This document shows, piece after piece, positions 35,052 through 43,800 of a stretch of 48,155 bases of DNA. This stretch comes from JADJOY01 sp046331705 [NCBI: bacterium] (GTDB lineage: Bacteria; JADJOY01). The position numbers and the translations under genes are program-made. The DNA is taken from contig JAXLQJ010000055.1 in NCBI GenBank assembly GCA_046331705.1, positions 1 to 48,155 on the forward strand, given 5' to 3'. Position 1 is the stretch's first letter. Every line of letters begins with the position of its first letter. A model generated the notes under the pieces. That model saw nothing but the letters and a program-made list of their open reading frames with translations. It made no database searches and was not told the origin of the DNA.

Positions 35052-36446
35052 ATGCGCGCCCGGCAGCTTTCCCGCACGCTGCTGTGGGGCGCGTGTGTGG
35101 GTGCGGCGATGCTGGTCGCGCCGCGGCGCGCTGCCGCGGCTGCCTGTGTGCCGATCAACGGCGGCTCGGCCGCCAGCAACTGGTACTGCGATCCCTTCCA
35201 AACGCCCTCGGACGTCGAAGTGGACGGTGACGAGCCGCTGGTCCCGAGCTACCCGGACGCGGCCAATCGCTACGCGGTCCTCGCGTACAAGTTCACCGAC
35301 AAGTCGAAGGTGCTGCGGCTACACGGCGCGTTCCGCGACGCACGTTTCGAGAACCTGAACGTCGAGCTGTTCAAGACCGCCTCGACGGGGCTCTACACGC
35401 GCGTCGCCAACATCGCGGTCAACGATCACGACACCCAGAACGAGAACCGCCGCGGCTGCAAACCGTCGATCGACGCCAACTGCGGCCCCGATCTGGTCGC
35501 GGCCTCGGGCTGCAACCCGGCGACCTCGTCCAATCCGCAAGCCTGCATCGGCAGCCCGTACGAGGTGGCGCTCGTGGATGCCGCCTCCGCCGCGGCGTGG
35601 AAGAGCTTGCACCCCGGCGAGACCATCAACGTGATCCCGCTCGCGGCGCCGCCGGCGACCGTCACCGTGGTACGCGTCGCGTGGCGACTGGCGAACGGCG
35701 GGACCGCCAAGGCTCCCACGGTGTCGTGGGAGAGCACCTCGGGCGTGGTCGTCTCCGGTCCCGTCGCTCCCGATCTGCAGAACGATTTCACCGAAGAAGA
35801 CGTGACGCTCGGCGCCACGCCGTGCGGCAGCAAAGGTTGCGTGACCGAGACCTATCACATCGATCCCGGGCCCGGTCAGCTCCACAACTTCGCCACCGAG
35901 TACCTGGGCTCGACGCTCGCGATGCTGAACGCGAGCACGGACGTCGTGGTCTACAAGTTCCGGTCGCCCGACTCCGCGATCGGTTATCCGAGCGCGTCGC
36001 TCGCCGGCACCGAGGACGTCCGCTACTGGTCCGCGTGCCTGGGGTACGCGACGACCACCACCATCACCTCGCCGGACCTGGGCTGCACTCGGGATCAGGA
36101 CGGCACCACGCCCGCCGACGGCTACGAGCGGGTGGTGATCGGTCCCGACGTCAACGTGTCCTGCCCGGGGCACGGCACGATCCGCCTCGCGGCCTGCGCG
36201 CAATCGCGCCAGCACCACTACGTCACCTGGGGAGCGCTCGGCACCGCGACGAATCGCGTGTTCATCTACCGCAACGTGCAGACGAGCCCGGCGTTCCCAG
36301 GGTCGGCGATCACCATTCCCGCCTGTGTGTCGTGGCCGTCGTCTTGTCCGTCGGCTGCGGGCTACATCGGCAGCTGGGCTCCGCGCGGCAAGCACTGCAC
36401 CCTCGACACCTACCTGAGCTCGCCCGCCTCGTGCGAGGCGTGGTGA
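35052..36446 (+). CDS. Cys-rich secreted protein of unknown function
   Basis: 464 residues from the ATG at 35052, preceded by GGAGAGA. The signal peptide (LLWGACVGAAMLVAPRRAAAAA) is followed by a mature part with 16 Cys (counting from AACVPING), an even number pointing to multiple disulfides and a periplasmic or extracellular location. Segments include YCDPFQTPSDVEVDGDEPLVP, a pair HDTQNENRRGCKPS and DANCGPD, GCVTETYHIDPGPGQLHNFATEYLG, and a terminal KHCTLDTYLSSPASCEAW. No family recognised. It follows the propeller-like gene by 32 bases in the same direction, so the two may work together. Confidence 0.7.
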   Translation: MRARQLSRTLLWGACVGAAMLVAPRRAAAAACVPINGGSAASNWYCDPFQTPSDVEVDGDEPLVPSYPDAANRYAVLAYKFTDKSKVLRLHGAFRDARFENLNVELFKTASTGLYTRVANIAVNDHDTQNENRRGCKPSIDANCGPDLVAASGCNPATSSNPQACIGSPYEVALVDAASAAAWKSLHPGETINVIPLAAPPATVTVVRVAWRLANGGTAKAPTVSWESTSGVVVSGPVAPDLQNDFTEEDVTLGATPCGSKGCVTETYHIDPGPGQLHNFATEYLGSTLAMLNASTDVVVYKFRSPDSAIGYPSASLAGTEDVRYWSACLGYATTTTITSPDLGCTRDQDGTTPADGYERVVIGPDVNVSCPGHGTIRLAACAQSRQHHYVTWGALGTATNRVFIYRNVQTSPAFPGSAITIPACVSWPSSCPSAAGYIGSWAPRGKHCTLDTYLSSPASCEAW

Positions 36447-36453
36447 GCGCGAC

Positions 36454-36484
36454 GCGCGTCCCGGCCCGAGCGGTCGGGATGCGC
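36454..36484. terminator. Hairpin between convergent transcripts
   Basis: GCGCGTCCCG / CGGGATGCGC (10-bp stem with one G-U or A-C mismatch depending on strand, 11-base loop) fills the 45-base gap between the Cys-rich protein and the convergent GT41 gene. Confidence 0.4.
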
Positions 36485-36491
36485 GACCGGA

Positions 36492-38963
36492 TCAGCGCGG
36501 CGCGGCGGGCACCTGGATCGGGGTCGGCGCGTCGCCGCGCTGGTGTTGCGCCCAAATCCGGCGGTACGCGTCCTCCAGGTGCCGGGCGAACCGCGCGAGA
36601 TCGAAGAGCGGTGTCTCGAGGAGCGCGTCGCCGAGCTTGGAGCGAACGCGCGCGAGCGCCGCACGATCGCACGCCAGGCCGACCGCGCGCTCGAGGTACT
36701 CGCCATCGCTCGCGCACACGGTCTCCGGCGTGCCGGCGACGCGGCACAGGCTCGCCCCCATGCGCGACAGATACGTGTTTCCCGGCTTGGTGACGACGGG
36801 CACGCCCGCGCGCAGCGCACCGATGGCCGTGGCGCCGGCGTTCCAGTGGAAGGTGTCCAGGAAGAGATCGGCGAGCGCGTAACGCGCCAGATACTCGGGC
36901 TCGGGAGCCAGGCCGGCGAACCGGATCCGTTCGGGGTCGACGCCCGCAGCGCGCGCCTCGCGACGGAGGTTCGTGCGCACCCCGCGCAGGCCGCGGTCGT
37001 AGAGCCAGAGCACGCTGTCCGGAACACGGTCGAGGATGCGCATCCAGAGCGCGAAGCACTCGGGACCGATCTTCACCGGATGGTTGAAGCAGCAATACAC
37101 GAAGGCCGCGCTGGGCAGCCCGACCGATTCGCGGGTGACCGGGCGCTCCGAGATCGCGAACGGCGAGCTCACCAGGAAGGCGTCCGGGAGGCGGACGACG
37201 GCCTCGTCGTAATGCCGCGCGAGCTCCTCCGGGAGCGCCACCTCGTCGGCGATCACGTACGGCATGAACGACGCACCCATCGTGTCGAGGTAGCCGAGCC
37301 AGTGGGCCTGCACGGGCGCCGGCCTGAGCGCGACGATCTCCGCACGCGTGTGCGACGAGTAGCCCCCCAGGTCCACGAGCACGTCGATCTCGTCGGCTTC
37401 GATTCGCCGGGCGGCCGCTTCCGGCGAGATCGCCGAGACGTCCACGAAGCGATCCATGCCGCGCTCGATCGCGCCGCGCGTCTCGTCTCGGACGTCCACC
37501 AGCGAGTAGCCGAAGACCTCGAGCTCGTCTCGATCGTGGTGACGGAAGAGCTCGCGGATCAGCCTTCCCACGACGTGGCCGCGGAAGTCGGGCGACAGGT
37601 AGCCCACCCGTAGACGCCCCCGCCGGTTTCGCCGCGCGACGCCACCGGGTGGCCGGCGCAGCTCGGCGACGCGCGTCTCGAGGTGCCCGCTCATGAGGCG
37701 CGCCGCTCGGCGATGAAGCTCCGGCGGTACCGCGAAGCCGTTCAGGTGGAACGGCGGCAGCGGCGACGCGCCGAGGGTCGCAGCGCCCAGGGTGTCGACG
37801 AGATCCGGCAGGGCGGCGACGTCCGCCTCGCGCCGGCCCCAATCGCACAGGTCGGCGCGGAGCCGCGTCAGCGCGAAGTGGATCGCCGTCAGCGAAGGGT
37901 CGAGCGCCAGAGCGTGCTCGAAGAGCGGCAGCGCGTCCTCGGGCTCGTCTTCCTGGCGAAGCTCGGCGAGCCCCAGGTGCGCGCGTGCGGAGCGGGGGTC
38001 GGCAGCGAGGGCGCGACGGTAGCACCGCTCGGCGTCGCTCACCCGGCGCTGCGCGTGGTGGAGGATCTGCCCCAGCGCGAGCAGCGCCGGCACGTGCCGC
38101 GGCGCGACGGCGAGGGCCTTGCGAAGCGAACCGATCGCCGCCGGGTGATCGGCGATCGTGTGCTGGCCGAGGGCCAGATCCATCCAGGCCTCGGCACTTC
38201 GAGGCGCCACCCGGGTGGCCTCCGTCAGGTAGCGCAGCGCCGCCTGGACGTGACCGTCGGCGAGCAGCAGCTTCCCCAGGGCGCCGAGCGCCAGCGTCAT
38301 GCCGGGCTTGCATCGCAGCGCCTCGGCATAGGCCGCCCGGGCGCTGGCGCGGTCGCCGCGTCGCTCGAAGAGAGCGCCGAGATTGTGGTGCGCCTCGGCG
38401 AGCCGCGGGTCGAGGTCGAGAACGCAGCGGAAGCAGCGCTCCGCTTCCTCGCCGTTGCCGACGATGGCGAGCACCTGCCCGAGGGCGTTCCATCCCGCGG
38501 CGTGCTGCGGATGGAGGCTCGTCGCGCGCCTCAGGTGCCCCTCGGCGCCGGCGAGATCCCCGCGCCGCTGGAAGAGCCGGCCCAGGTTGAAGTGGGCCGG
38601 CGCGAAATCGTCCGCGAGCCGCAGCGCGTCGCGAAACGAGCGCTCGGCGTCGTCGGCTCGTCCGGCCGCCAGCAAGAGCTTGCCGAGGGTGTTGTGAAAC
38701 GCGGGCTTCCTGGGATCGAGCGCGATCGCCCGCCGCACCAGCTCGATCCCCTGCGCGGGATCGCGAGCCGCCGCCAAGAGACGTCCGAGCATGTGCAGCG
38801 CGTCGCTGTGGGCCGGCGCGAGCTTCAGCGCTTCGCGATAGTGCCGAGCCGCCTCCTCGAGCCGGCCGGCGCGCTGGCACTGAAGGCCTCGCCCGTAGTG
38901 GGAAGCGGCGAGGTCGGGCTCGGTCATCGCGTGGGTCGCTGGCCGCGAGGCGGTGCGGCTCAC
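36492..38963 (-). CDS. TPR protein with SPINDLY/OGT-type (GT41) glycosyltransferase domain
   Basis: 823 residues. About ten TPRs (residues about 20-365; e.g. AHFNLGRLFQRRGDLAGAE, AHHNLGALFERRGDRASA) precede a GT41 domain (about 455-800) with RVGYLSPDFRGHVVGRLI (active-site His region), DVLVDLGGYSSHTR, QAHWLGYLDTMG, FVYCCFNHPVKIGPE and the sugar-nucleotide loop FLDTFHWNAGATAIGAL. The loop usually reads GxTTxxDAL, so NAGATAIGAL is a variant. The enzyme should add a single sugar to Ser/Thr or to a surface component. Start GTG 38963 overlaps the upstream stop as GTGA; ATG 38927 is an alternative. Coupled to the TIGR03032-like gene. Confidence 0.9.
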   Translation of the reverse strand: MSRTASRPATHAMTEPDLAASHYGRGLQCQRAGRLEEAARHYREALKLAPAHSDALHMLGRLLAAARDPAQGIELVRRAIALDPRKPAFHNTLGKLLLAAGRADDAERSFRDALRLADDFAPAHFNLGRLFQRRGDLAGAEGHLRRATSLHPQHAAGWNALGQVLAIVGNGEEAERCFRCVLDLDPRLAEAHHNLGALFERRGDRASARAAYAEALRCKPGMTLALGALGKLLLADGHVQAALRYLTEATRVAPRSAEAWMDLALGQHTIADHPAAIGSLRKALAVAPRHVPALLALGQILHHAQRRVSDAERCYRRALAADPRSARAHLGLAELRQEDEPEDALPLFEHALALDPSLTAIHFALTRLRADLCDWGRREADVAALPDLVDTLGAATLGASPLPPFHLNGFAVPPELHRRAARLMSGHLETRVAELRRPPGGVARRNRRGRLRVGYLSPDFRGHVVGRLIRELFRHHDRDELEVFGYSLVDVRDETRGAIERGMDRFVDVSAISPEAAARRIEADEIDVLVDLGGYSSHTRAEIVALRPAPVQAHWLGYLDTMGASFMPYVIADEVALPEELARHYDEAVVRLPDAFLVSSPFAISERPVTRESVGLPSAAFVYCCFNHPVKIGPECFALWMRILDRVPDSVLWLYDRGLRGVRTNLRREARAAGVDPERIRFAGLAPEPEYLARYALADLFLDTFHWNAGATAIGALRAGVPVVTKPGNTYLSRMGASLCRVAGTPETVCASDGEYLERAVGLACDRAALARVRSKLGDALLETPLFDLARFARHLEDAYRRIWAQHQRGDAPTPIQVPAAPR

Positions 38964-40105
38964 TCGCGGCGGCGGTCCGCGACCGTCGCCGCGCTCGGCG
39001 TGGCGTCCGCGTCGAGCCCCACGATTCGCTCCCGGCCCGAGCCATCCGCAGCCTCGATCGTGGCGAGGCGTTGGATCTCGTCGGTCTTGAAGCCCAGCGC
39101 TTGGGGGCGGCTCAAGCCCGCCAGGACCTGCACGTCGTAGAGCTCGATCACCACGCCGTGAAGCTCGAGCCAGTGGGCATGCGCGCCGGTGCGCAGGTCG
39201 ATCACCACCAGCCCGCAGCGCGCCTCGGTGTCCTTCGCGCGCAGCTTGTCGTCGAGCGCCAGCCCGCGGAAGTGCTTCTCGCGCCGCTGCTTCGAAAGCC
39301 CCACGATCGCGTAGTCACCGGCGAACGCGAGACCGCGGAGGTAGCCGGGGCAGAACGTGATGGGCTCGAACACGCCGCGGTCGCGGTTCACGTAGCCGAG
39401 CTCGCCGGTGCCCGAGCTCAGGACCCAGAGCCGTCCGTCGTGGACCCGTGGCGAGTGCGGCATCGAAAGGCCTTCGGCGACGATCTCGTTCGTCTTCACG
39501 TCGATCACCACACCGCCGTCCTGGCGCCGCTCCCGCCAGCCCTCGTACACGTCCGAACGACTCACGGCGGTCACGTAGCGCGGCTCGCCGTCCTCCATGG
39601 CGAGCCCGTTCAGGTGGCAGCGATCCTCGGCAGCCAGCGCCGATACGAAGGGCGGCTTCCAGATCGGCTTGAAGCCGTACCGGTCGCTGAGCGTGGCGAG
39701 GCAGCTCCACTGGGTGTTGACGAAGAGCACGCGCCCCTGGCGGTCGATCGCCACGTCGTGGGCGTCCACCGCGCCGGTCGTGTGCCCCACCTGCGGAACG
39801 AAGAGAGCGTCGTAGCCGCGGTAGCGCTCGCGCCCCTCGAGGACGTTCTCGAAGCGCCAGATCTGGTAGCGGGTGGCGAGGTGGAGGCGCTCGGCCGTCG
39901 CGGCGAGGCCCATGGCGCGATCGAAGTAGCGCTCGAAGACCGACAGACCCTTCGGCCCGACACCGATGAAGAAGATCCGGCAGGTCTGGCAGGTCGTGAA
40001 GGCCACGGAACAGCGTTGCGTCAGCAGCCACAACGGGAAGTCGCGGGAGCACGACACCTCGAGCGGCGTCGTCGTGGGCGACTCCGGTGATCGCGCGGCG
40101 CTCAT
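38960..40105 (-). CDS. TIGR03032 / DUF4915 family protein
   Basis: 381 residues from the ATG at 40105, with AAGGG eight bases upstream. The family is recognised by FPLWLLTQRCSVAFTTCQT near the start, FERYFDRAMGL, TRYQIWRFENVL, VGHTTGAVDAHDVAID, FVNTQWSCLATLS and FKPIWKPPFVSALAAEDRCHLNGLAME. It is a propeller-like domain of unknown function, often found with TPR or glycosyl/sulfotransferase genes. Its stop overlaps the GT41 start (GTGA), so the two proteins are made together and probably act on the same target. No signal peptide is seen, so it is probably cytoplasmic. Confidence 0.85.
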   Translation of the reverse strand: MSAARSPESPTTTPLEVSCSRDFPLWLLTQRCSVAFTTCQTCRIFFIGVGPKGLSVFERYFDRAMGLAATAERLHLATRYQIWRFENVLEGRERYRGYDALFVPQVGHTTGAVDAHDVAIDRQGRVLFVNTQWSCLATLSDRYGFKPIWKPPFVSALAAEDRCHLNGLAMEDGEPRYVTAVSRSDVYEGWRERRQDGGVVIDVKTNEIVAEGLSMPHSPRVHDGRLWVLSSGTGELGYVNRDRGVFEPITFCPGYLRGLAFAGDYAIVGLSKQRREKHFRGLALDDKLRAKDTEARCGLVVIDLRTGAHAHWLELHGVVIELYDVQVLAGLSRPQALGFKTDEIQRLATIEAADGSGRERIVGLDADATPSAATVADRRRE

Positions 40106-40857
40106 TCCCCTGGCCCTTCGGTCCAGTGTCGCACCCCCCATCGACGCGCGGCGACACGGACGCGCTCGCCCGGGGGCCGGGGTGCGATCCGGAGGCTGTC
40201 GCCGCCCGCCGGCGAGCACGCTGTCGCGTCACGTGTTGCGATGCGTTCTGCAACGCGCTCGCATTCTGCGACATCGGTCACCAACCCCGAGTCGGCCTCG
40301 AGGACGTGGGAGCCGCACCACGGAGTCGGTTTTCGCGCCTTTTCCGGTGGTTTGCGGGAAATCCGTGTTTCCGCGGGAGAGCTGCGTCCATTGGCACGCC
40401 AATCGCTAAGGCAGATCGGTGCGTGCTCCCCAAGGCCCCGTCACTTACCTGGGGAAAAATTCAACAAACAAACGGTTTCGCGAAGGGGGGCCTTGGGTTT
40501 GCGGGTGGTGTCTTGGGGGGCCGCCCTTCTTTCCCTGCCGAGTGGAAGTCCCAGAAGCACGAAGGCGAGTGGCTGAGCCACTCGCCTTTCGTGTCTCCGC
40601 TCGTCGATCCCACCGCGCTTCGGCCGCGCGTCTCCCCGCGGGGGAACGCCACGGACGCGTCTTGGATCTCGAGCGCCGCGGGCGCGCGACCCGGTGAGGG
40701 TGCTGCGTGCGAGGGCACCGGCTCGCGGAGCCCCTGGGCACTCCGGGGAGGCTGGGATGGGCCGACACCCGAGGCGCGCGCCCCAAACGGGCGAGCAGAC
40801 GTGTAGCAAACCCTGGGAGCCCGCTTCGCGGTGCGCTTCGTGCCGCCCATCGGGCTC
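40106..40857. other. Long gene-free stretch with AT-rich island, G-rich run and strong hairpin
   Basis: About 750 bases without a credible gene; the frames through it lack family features. It contains an AT-rich island (about 40453-40480, gaaaaattcaacaaacaaac), then a G-quadruplex-capable run (40485-40520: four G-tracts of three to six), then the strong hairpin at 40558-40593. It may hold a small RNA ending at that hairpin, but I cannot match any known RNA family. Confidence 0.5.
40558..40593. terminator. Strong 16-bp hairpin, probable terminator
   Basis: CACGAAGGCGAGTGGC, loop TGA, GCCACTCGCCTTTCGTG: a 16-bp stem with one bulged T. It is one of the most stable hairpins in the window. No T-tract follows on the plus strand. 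It belongs to no annotated gene, since the nearest upstream genes on both strands point away from it. Confidence 0.55.
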
Positions 40858-41560
40858 ATGGTTCCGTCTCGTCGACCGCTGGATCCGATTGCGCCGGACG
40901 TGGGCGAGGCCGGCGACGCGAACGCCGCCTTGGCCGCGCACGTGCCCCGCGACGCCGAGTTCGAGGTCGTGGTGGCGGGCTCGTTGCGGGCGGCAAGGCG
41001 AGCCCGGGCGGACGGCAAGCTCGCGGTCGTCATCACGGACATCGGGTTGCCCGACGGCAGTGGCGTGGAGCTGGTGCGGGATCTGCGCGGGGGAGAGATC
41101 CGAGCTCCCGGTGGTGATCACGACGGGCGCGCCGTCGATGGACTCGGCGACGGCGGAGATTCGCTGGCGCGTCAGCGAGTACCTGGCGCGGCCGTTCATG
41201 CCGGCGGAGCTGGCACGCGTCGTGCGGGCCGCGGCGAATGCTGGCCGGCTCGCCCGGGCGCGCGACAAGCTTCTCGCGGCGCGCTTCGGCGGCAGCGAGC
41301 TGACGGCGCGCCTCGCAGCGACGGAGAGAGGGTTCGCGCGCGCGATGCCTCGCAGCCAGAGGTCGTATGCGCCGATCGTGCGCGCCGCCGACGGCGCCGT
41401 CTTCGGATTCGAAGTGCTGCTCGGGTGCGACGAGCCGACGCTGGCTCCTCGCGCCGGAGGCGCTCGAATTCGCTGGCCTGGCACGCACCGGAAGCTCGCT
41501 CCTCGCGACTTCCAGCGCGGTTCGGGACGCGTCGACGACGCCGCGCGGAGCATCGGTTAG
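40858..41560 (+). pseudogene. Response regulator with EAL-like start, frame-broken and truncated
   Basis: Frame 1 from ATG 40858 gives the receiver-domain core VVITDIGLPDGSGVELVRDLR (phospho-acceptor Asp in TDIGLPDG). About 41095 the match moves to frame 2: ELPVVITTGAPSMDSA, then EYLARPFMPAELARVV, a linker, and FARAMPRSQRSYAPIVRAAD with GAVFGFEVLLGCDEPTL, the opening of an EAL (c-di-GMP phosphodiesterase) domain. It stops at 41560, with a possible further shift to frame 3 (LAPEALEFAGLARTG). The rest of the EAL domain is missing, so this is a remnant even if the first shift is an artefact. Confidence 0.7.
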
Positions 41561-41596
41561 ACCGGGCGCTTCGTTCCGTCCAGCGCGGGAGAACCG

Positions 41597-42088
41597 ATGA
41601 TCTCCATCGACAAGAATCGCGTCCTGCAGGCCTTGCGGGCCCGGGTCGCCGACACGCTCGGCGACCTGGTTGCCTCCCAGCGAGCGGCCCAGGACGGCGC
41701 GACTCACGAGGAGACCCGCGCCGAGGATCCCAAGGACATGCGTTCCACCGAGGCGAGCTACCTCGCCCGCGGGCTCGCGCAGCGCGTCGAGGAGCTGCGG
41801 GGCGAAGCCGCGCGGCTCTCCGCGCTGTCGCTCAAGGCGTTCGGCCCCGAGGATCCCGTGGCGCTCTCGGCGTTGGCCGGGCTCGAGGATGCCGAGGGAC
41901 GGAAGTCGGTGATCTTCGTCGTCGCGGCCGGCGGCGGCGAGCCGCTCGAGGTCGACGGCGTCTCGATCCGTCCCGTGACTCCGGCGTCGCCGCTCGGCCG
42001 CGCGGTGACGGGATCGCACGCGGGTGAATCGATCGAGGTCGAGCTGCCGGGCGGCAAGCGAGAGATGACGATTCTCTGGGTGGCGTGA
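41597..42088 (+). CDS. GreA/GreB family transcription elongation factor-like protein
   Basis: 163 residues. GGGAGA precedes the ATG at 41597. The N-terminal part is a coiled coil with the acidic tip region HEETRAEDPKDMRSTEASYL and ARGLAQRVEELRGEAARL. The C-terminal part (about 100-163) is the FKBP-like GreA_GreB domain, with VDGVSIRPVTPASPLGRAVTG and GESIEVELPGGKREMTILWV. Such Gre-like factors bind the RNA polymerase secondary channel. This one belongs to a divergent branch (HEE...DMRxTExSYLARG) and may be an anti-Gre or Rnk-like regulator rather than a cleavage factor. It follows the receiver-EAL remnant by about 40 bases and is convergent with the oxidoreductase. Confidence 0.8.
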   Translation: MISIDKNRVLQALRARVADTLGDLVASQRAAQDGATHEETRAEDPKDMRSTEASYLARGLAQRVEELRGEAARLSALSLKAFGPEDPVALSALAGLEDAEGRKSVIFVVAAGGGEPLEVDGVSIRPVTPASPLGRAVTGSHAGESIEVELPGGKREMTILWVA

Positions 42089-42181
42089 CGAGGCCGCGCC
42101 GCGGCTTCGATCGCCCGGCAACGCGCCGCTCGGACGCGGGCCGGCGCGAGTGGCGCGCGTCTCGTCAGCGCCAAGCCGGGG

Positions 42182-43201
42182 TCACGAACCGCGCTGGCCG
42201 AGCCCGGAGGCCGTGTACACGGCGTCGATCGCCCGCATGTTCCCCAGCGAGCTGGCGAGCGACGGCTCCGCCGATCGCTCGCCCCGCACGGCCGCGACGA
42301 ATGCGCGGAGCTGGTGGGTGTAGGTCGCGTCACCGCCGATGCGCTCGGAGCGCGATCCGTCGGGGGTGACCACGCGCAGGCGGTGGAAGAGATGCGGCGC
42401 GACCGGATTGAAGACGCGCAGCTCGCCCCGCGAGCCGAGGACCCGGGCGCTGACGTCGAGAAGGGTGCGCGAGAAGAGCGCGCAGGTGACCCGCCCGGTC
42501 GCGCCGCCGGCGAAGCGCAGCTCGGCGCGCATCCACCGATCGACGCGCGCGGACGCGAGGCGCGCCTCGGCGGAGACGACCTCGGGCTCCGCGTCGGCGA
42601 GGAAGCGGACGACGTCGAGCGTGTAGCAGCCGGTGTCCATCGTCGCGCCGCCGGCGAGGTCGAGCCGATAGCGGATGTCACCCGGCAGCGGCAGGGGAAT
42701 GCACATCGCGGCTTCGACGTGCCGGATCTCGCCGAGCTCGCCGCTCGCGACGATCTCGCGCATTCGCGCGGCCAGCGGATGGTGGCGCCAGTGGAAGGCC
42801 TCGACGAGCACGCGCCCGGAGCGCGCAGCGGCGTCGACCATCGATGCGGCCTCGGCGGCGTTCGACGCGAGCGGCTTCTCGCAGAGCACGTGCTTGCCGG
42901 CCTCGAGCGCGCGGATCGTCCACGGCGCGTGCAGCGCGTTGGGCAGGGGCAGGTAGACGGCATCGACGTCCGGGTCGGCGAGCACCGCGGCGTACGACGC
43001 GTGGACTCGAGGGATGCCCTGGGCGCGCGCGAATCTCCGGGCACGGCCTTCGTCTCGCGCCGCGACGGCGACGACGGCGACACCGTCCACGAGGCGCGCC
43101 GGCCGAACCAGCGCCATGGGCGCGATGCGGGCTGCACCGAGAATGCCGAAACGCACGGGTCGGGCACTCACGGTTCGGCTCACCTCGTGGGAGTCGCGCA
43201 T
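42182..43201 (-). CDS. Gfo/Idh/MocA family NAD(P)-dependent oxidoreductase
   Basis: 339 residues from the ATG at 43201; GTG at 43183 or 43171 are alternatives, the last with the best ribosome binding site. N-terminal Rossmann fold with FGILGAARIAP, then AVYLPLPNALHAPW and the hallmark catalytic GKHVLCEKPLA (Lys of EKP). The C-terminal substrate domain has VEAFHWRHHPLAARM and a GGGATMDTGCYTLDVVRFL-like block (LAGGATMDTGCYTLD). Closest in pattern to the dihydrodiol dehydrogenase-like branch, which acts on sugars or cyclic diols. No sugar operon surrounds it, so the substrate is open. Confidence 0.9.
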   Translation of the reverse strand: MRDSHEVSRTVSARPVRFGILGAARIAPMALVRPARLVDGVAVVAVAARDEGRARRFARAQGIPRVHASYAAVLADPDVDAVYLPLPNALHAPWTIRALEAGKHVLCEKPLASNAAEAASMVDAAARSGRVLVEAFHWRHHPLAARMREIVASGELGEIRHVEAAMCIPLPLPGDIRYRLDLAGGATMDTGCYTLDVVRFLADAEPEVVSAEARLASARVDRWMRAELRFAGGATGRVTCALFSRTLLDVSARVLGSRGELRVFNPVAPHLFHRLRVVTPDGSRSERIGGDATYTHQLRAFVAAVRGERSAEPSLASSLGNMRAIDAVYTASGLGQRGS

Positions 43202-43800
43202 GGCGTTGGGGGTTGACCCGATGGGGGCCCGTCGAGGCGCCGCCGGTTTTCGCGGTCCCTCGATGGCGATGCCGCGTCGTCGCGAGCTCGTGCGGTACCG
43301 CTCGCCAGCACCGCCGACTCCTCCGCCGTCAACATACTCGCCGGGCGCCGCCCGGGTGCCGTTCGGCGGACCCGCCGCCGAGCGAATGCCAACGTCGCGG
43401 GGCGCCCTGGGGAGCGCTCGCGACCGAGTCTTTTCGTTGCGCGCTGTAAACCGGCGGTGCGTACCAATGGGTTCACCGTCGGGCAACGACCGTCAGGGTG
43501 TATCGTCGCGACAGTGGAAGTCTGCCGATGGCCTGCTGGATCTCGTCTTGCATGGGTGTCACTCGCCGCGGGATCGCTTCTGGATCCGTCCCCCCGCACC
43601 GCAGCGAAAGCCCTTGGATGCAGAGCAGCATCGCCGCGCCGCTGGGCTGAACCCGAGCTCGGCGCCTCGGTTTCGATCTCACGCCAGATCCCCTGGCGAC
43701 GAGAAGTTTCGGTTCTCGAGCATGGTCTCGCCCCACCTCTCAGGCTCGGTCTCGCATGCGGTGGCTCGCCCGCCCTTGGGAGCACCGAGCGGAGCACGAC
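43202..43800. other. 600-base divergent intergenic region
   Basis: Separates the oxidoreductase (minus) from the secreted FG-GAP protein (plus). No credible frame. A 6-bp inverted repeat CGAGAA/TTCTCG lies at 43700-43718, about 85 bases before the plus-strand start. I see no promoter I trust. Confidence 0.5.

Noticed and set aside
39071-40090. 339-codon plus-strand frame opposite the TIGR03032-like gene
   Set aside because: Antisense shadow without family features. The minus strand carries multiple recognised blocks and a coupled stop/start.
40441-40460. CACTTACCTGGGGAAAAATT, resembling the 5' end of U1 snRNA or a splice-like element
   Set aside because: Chance similarity. No eukaryotic context, and the surrounding genes are plainly bacterial.
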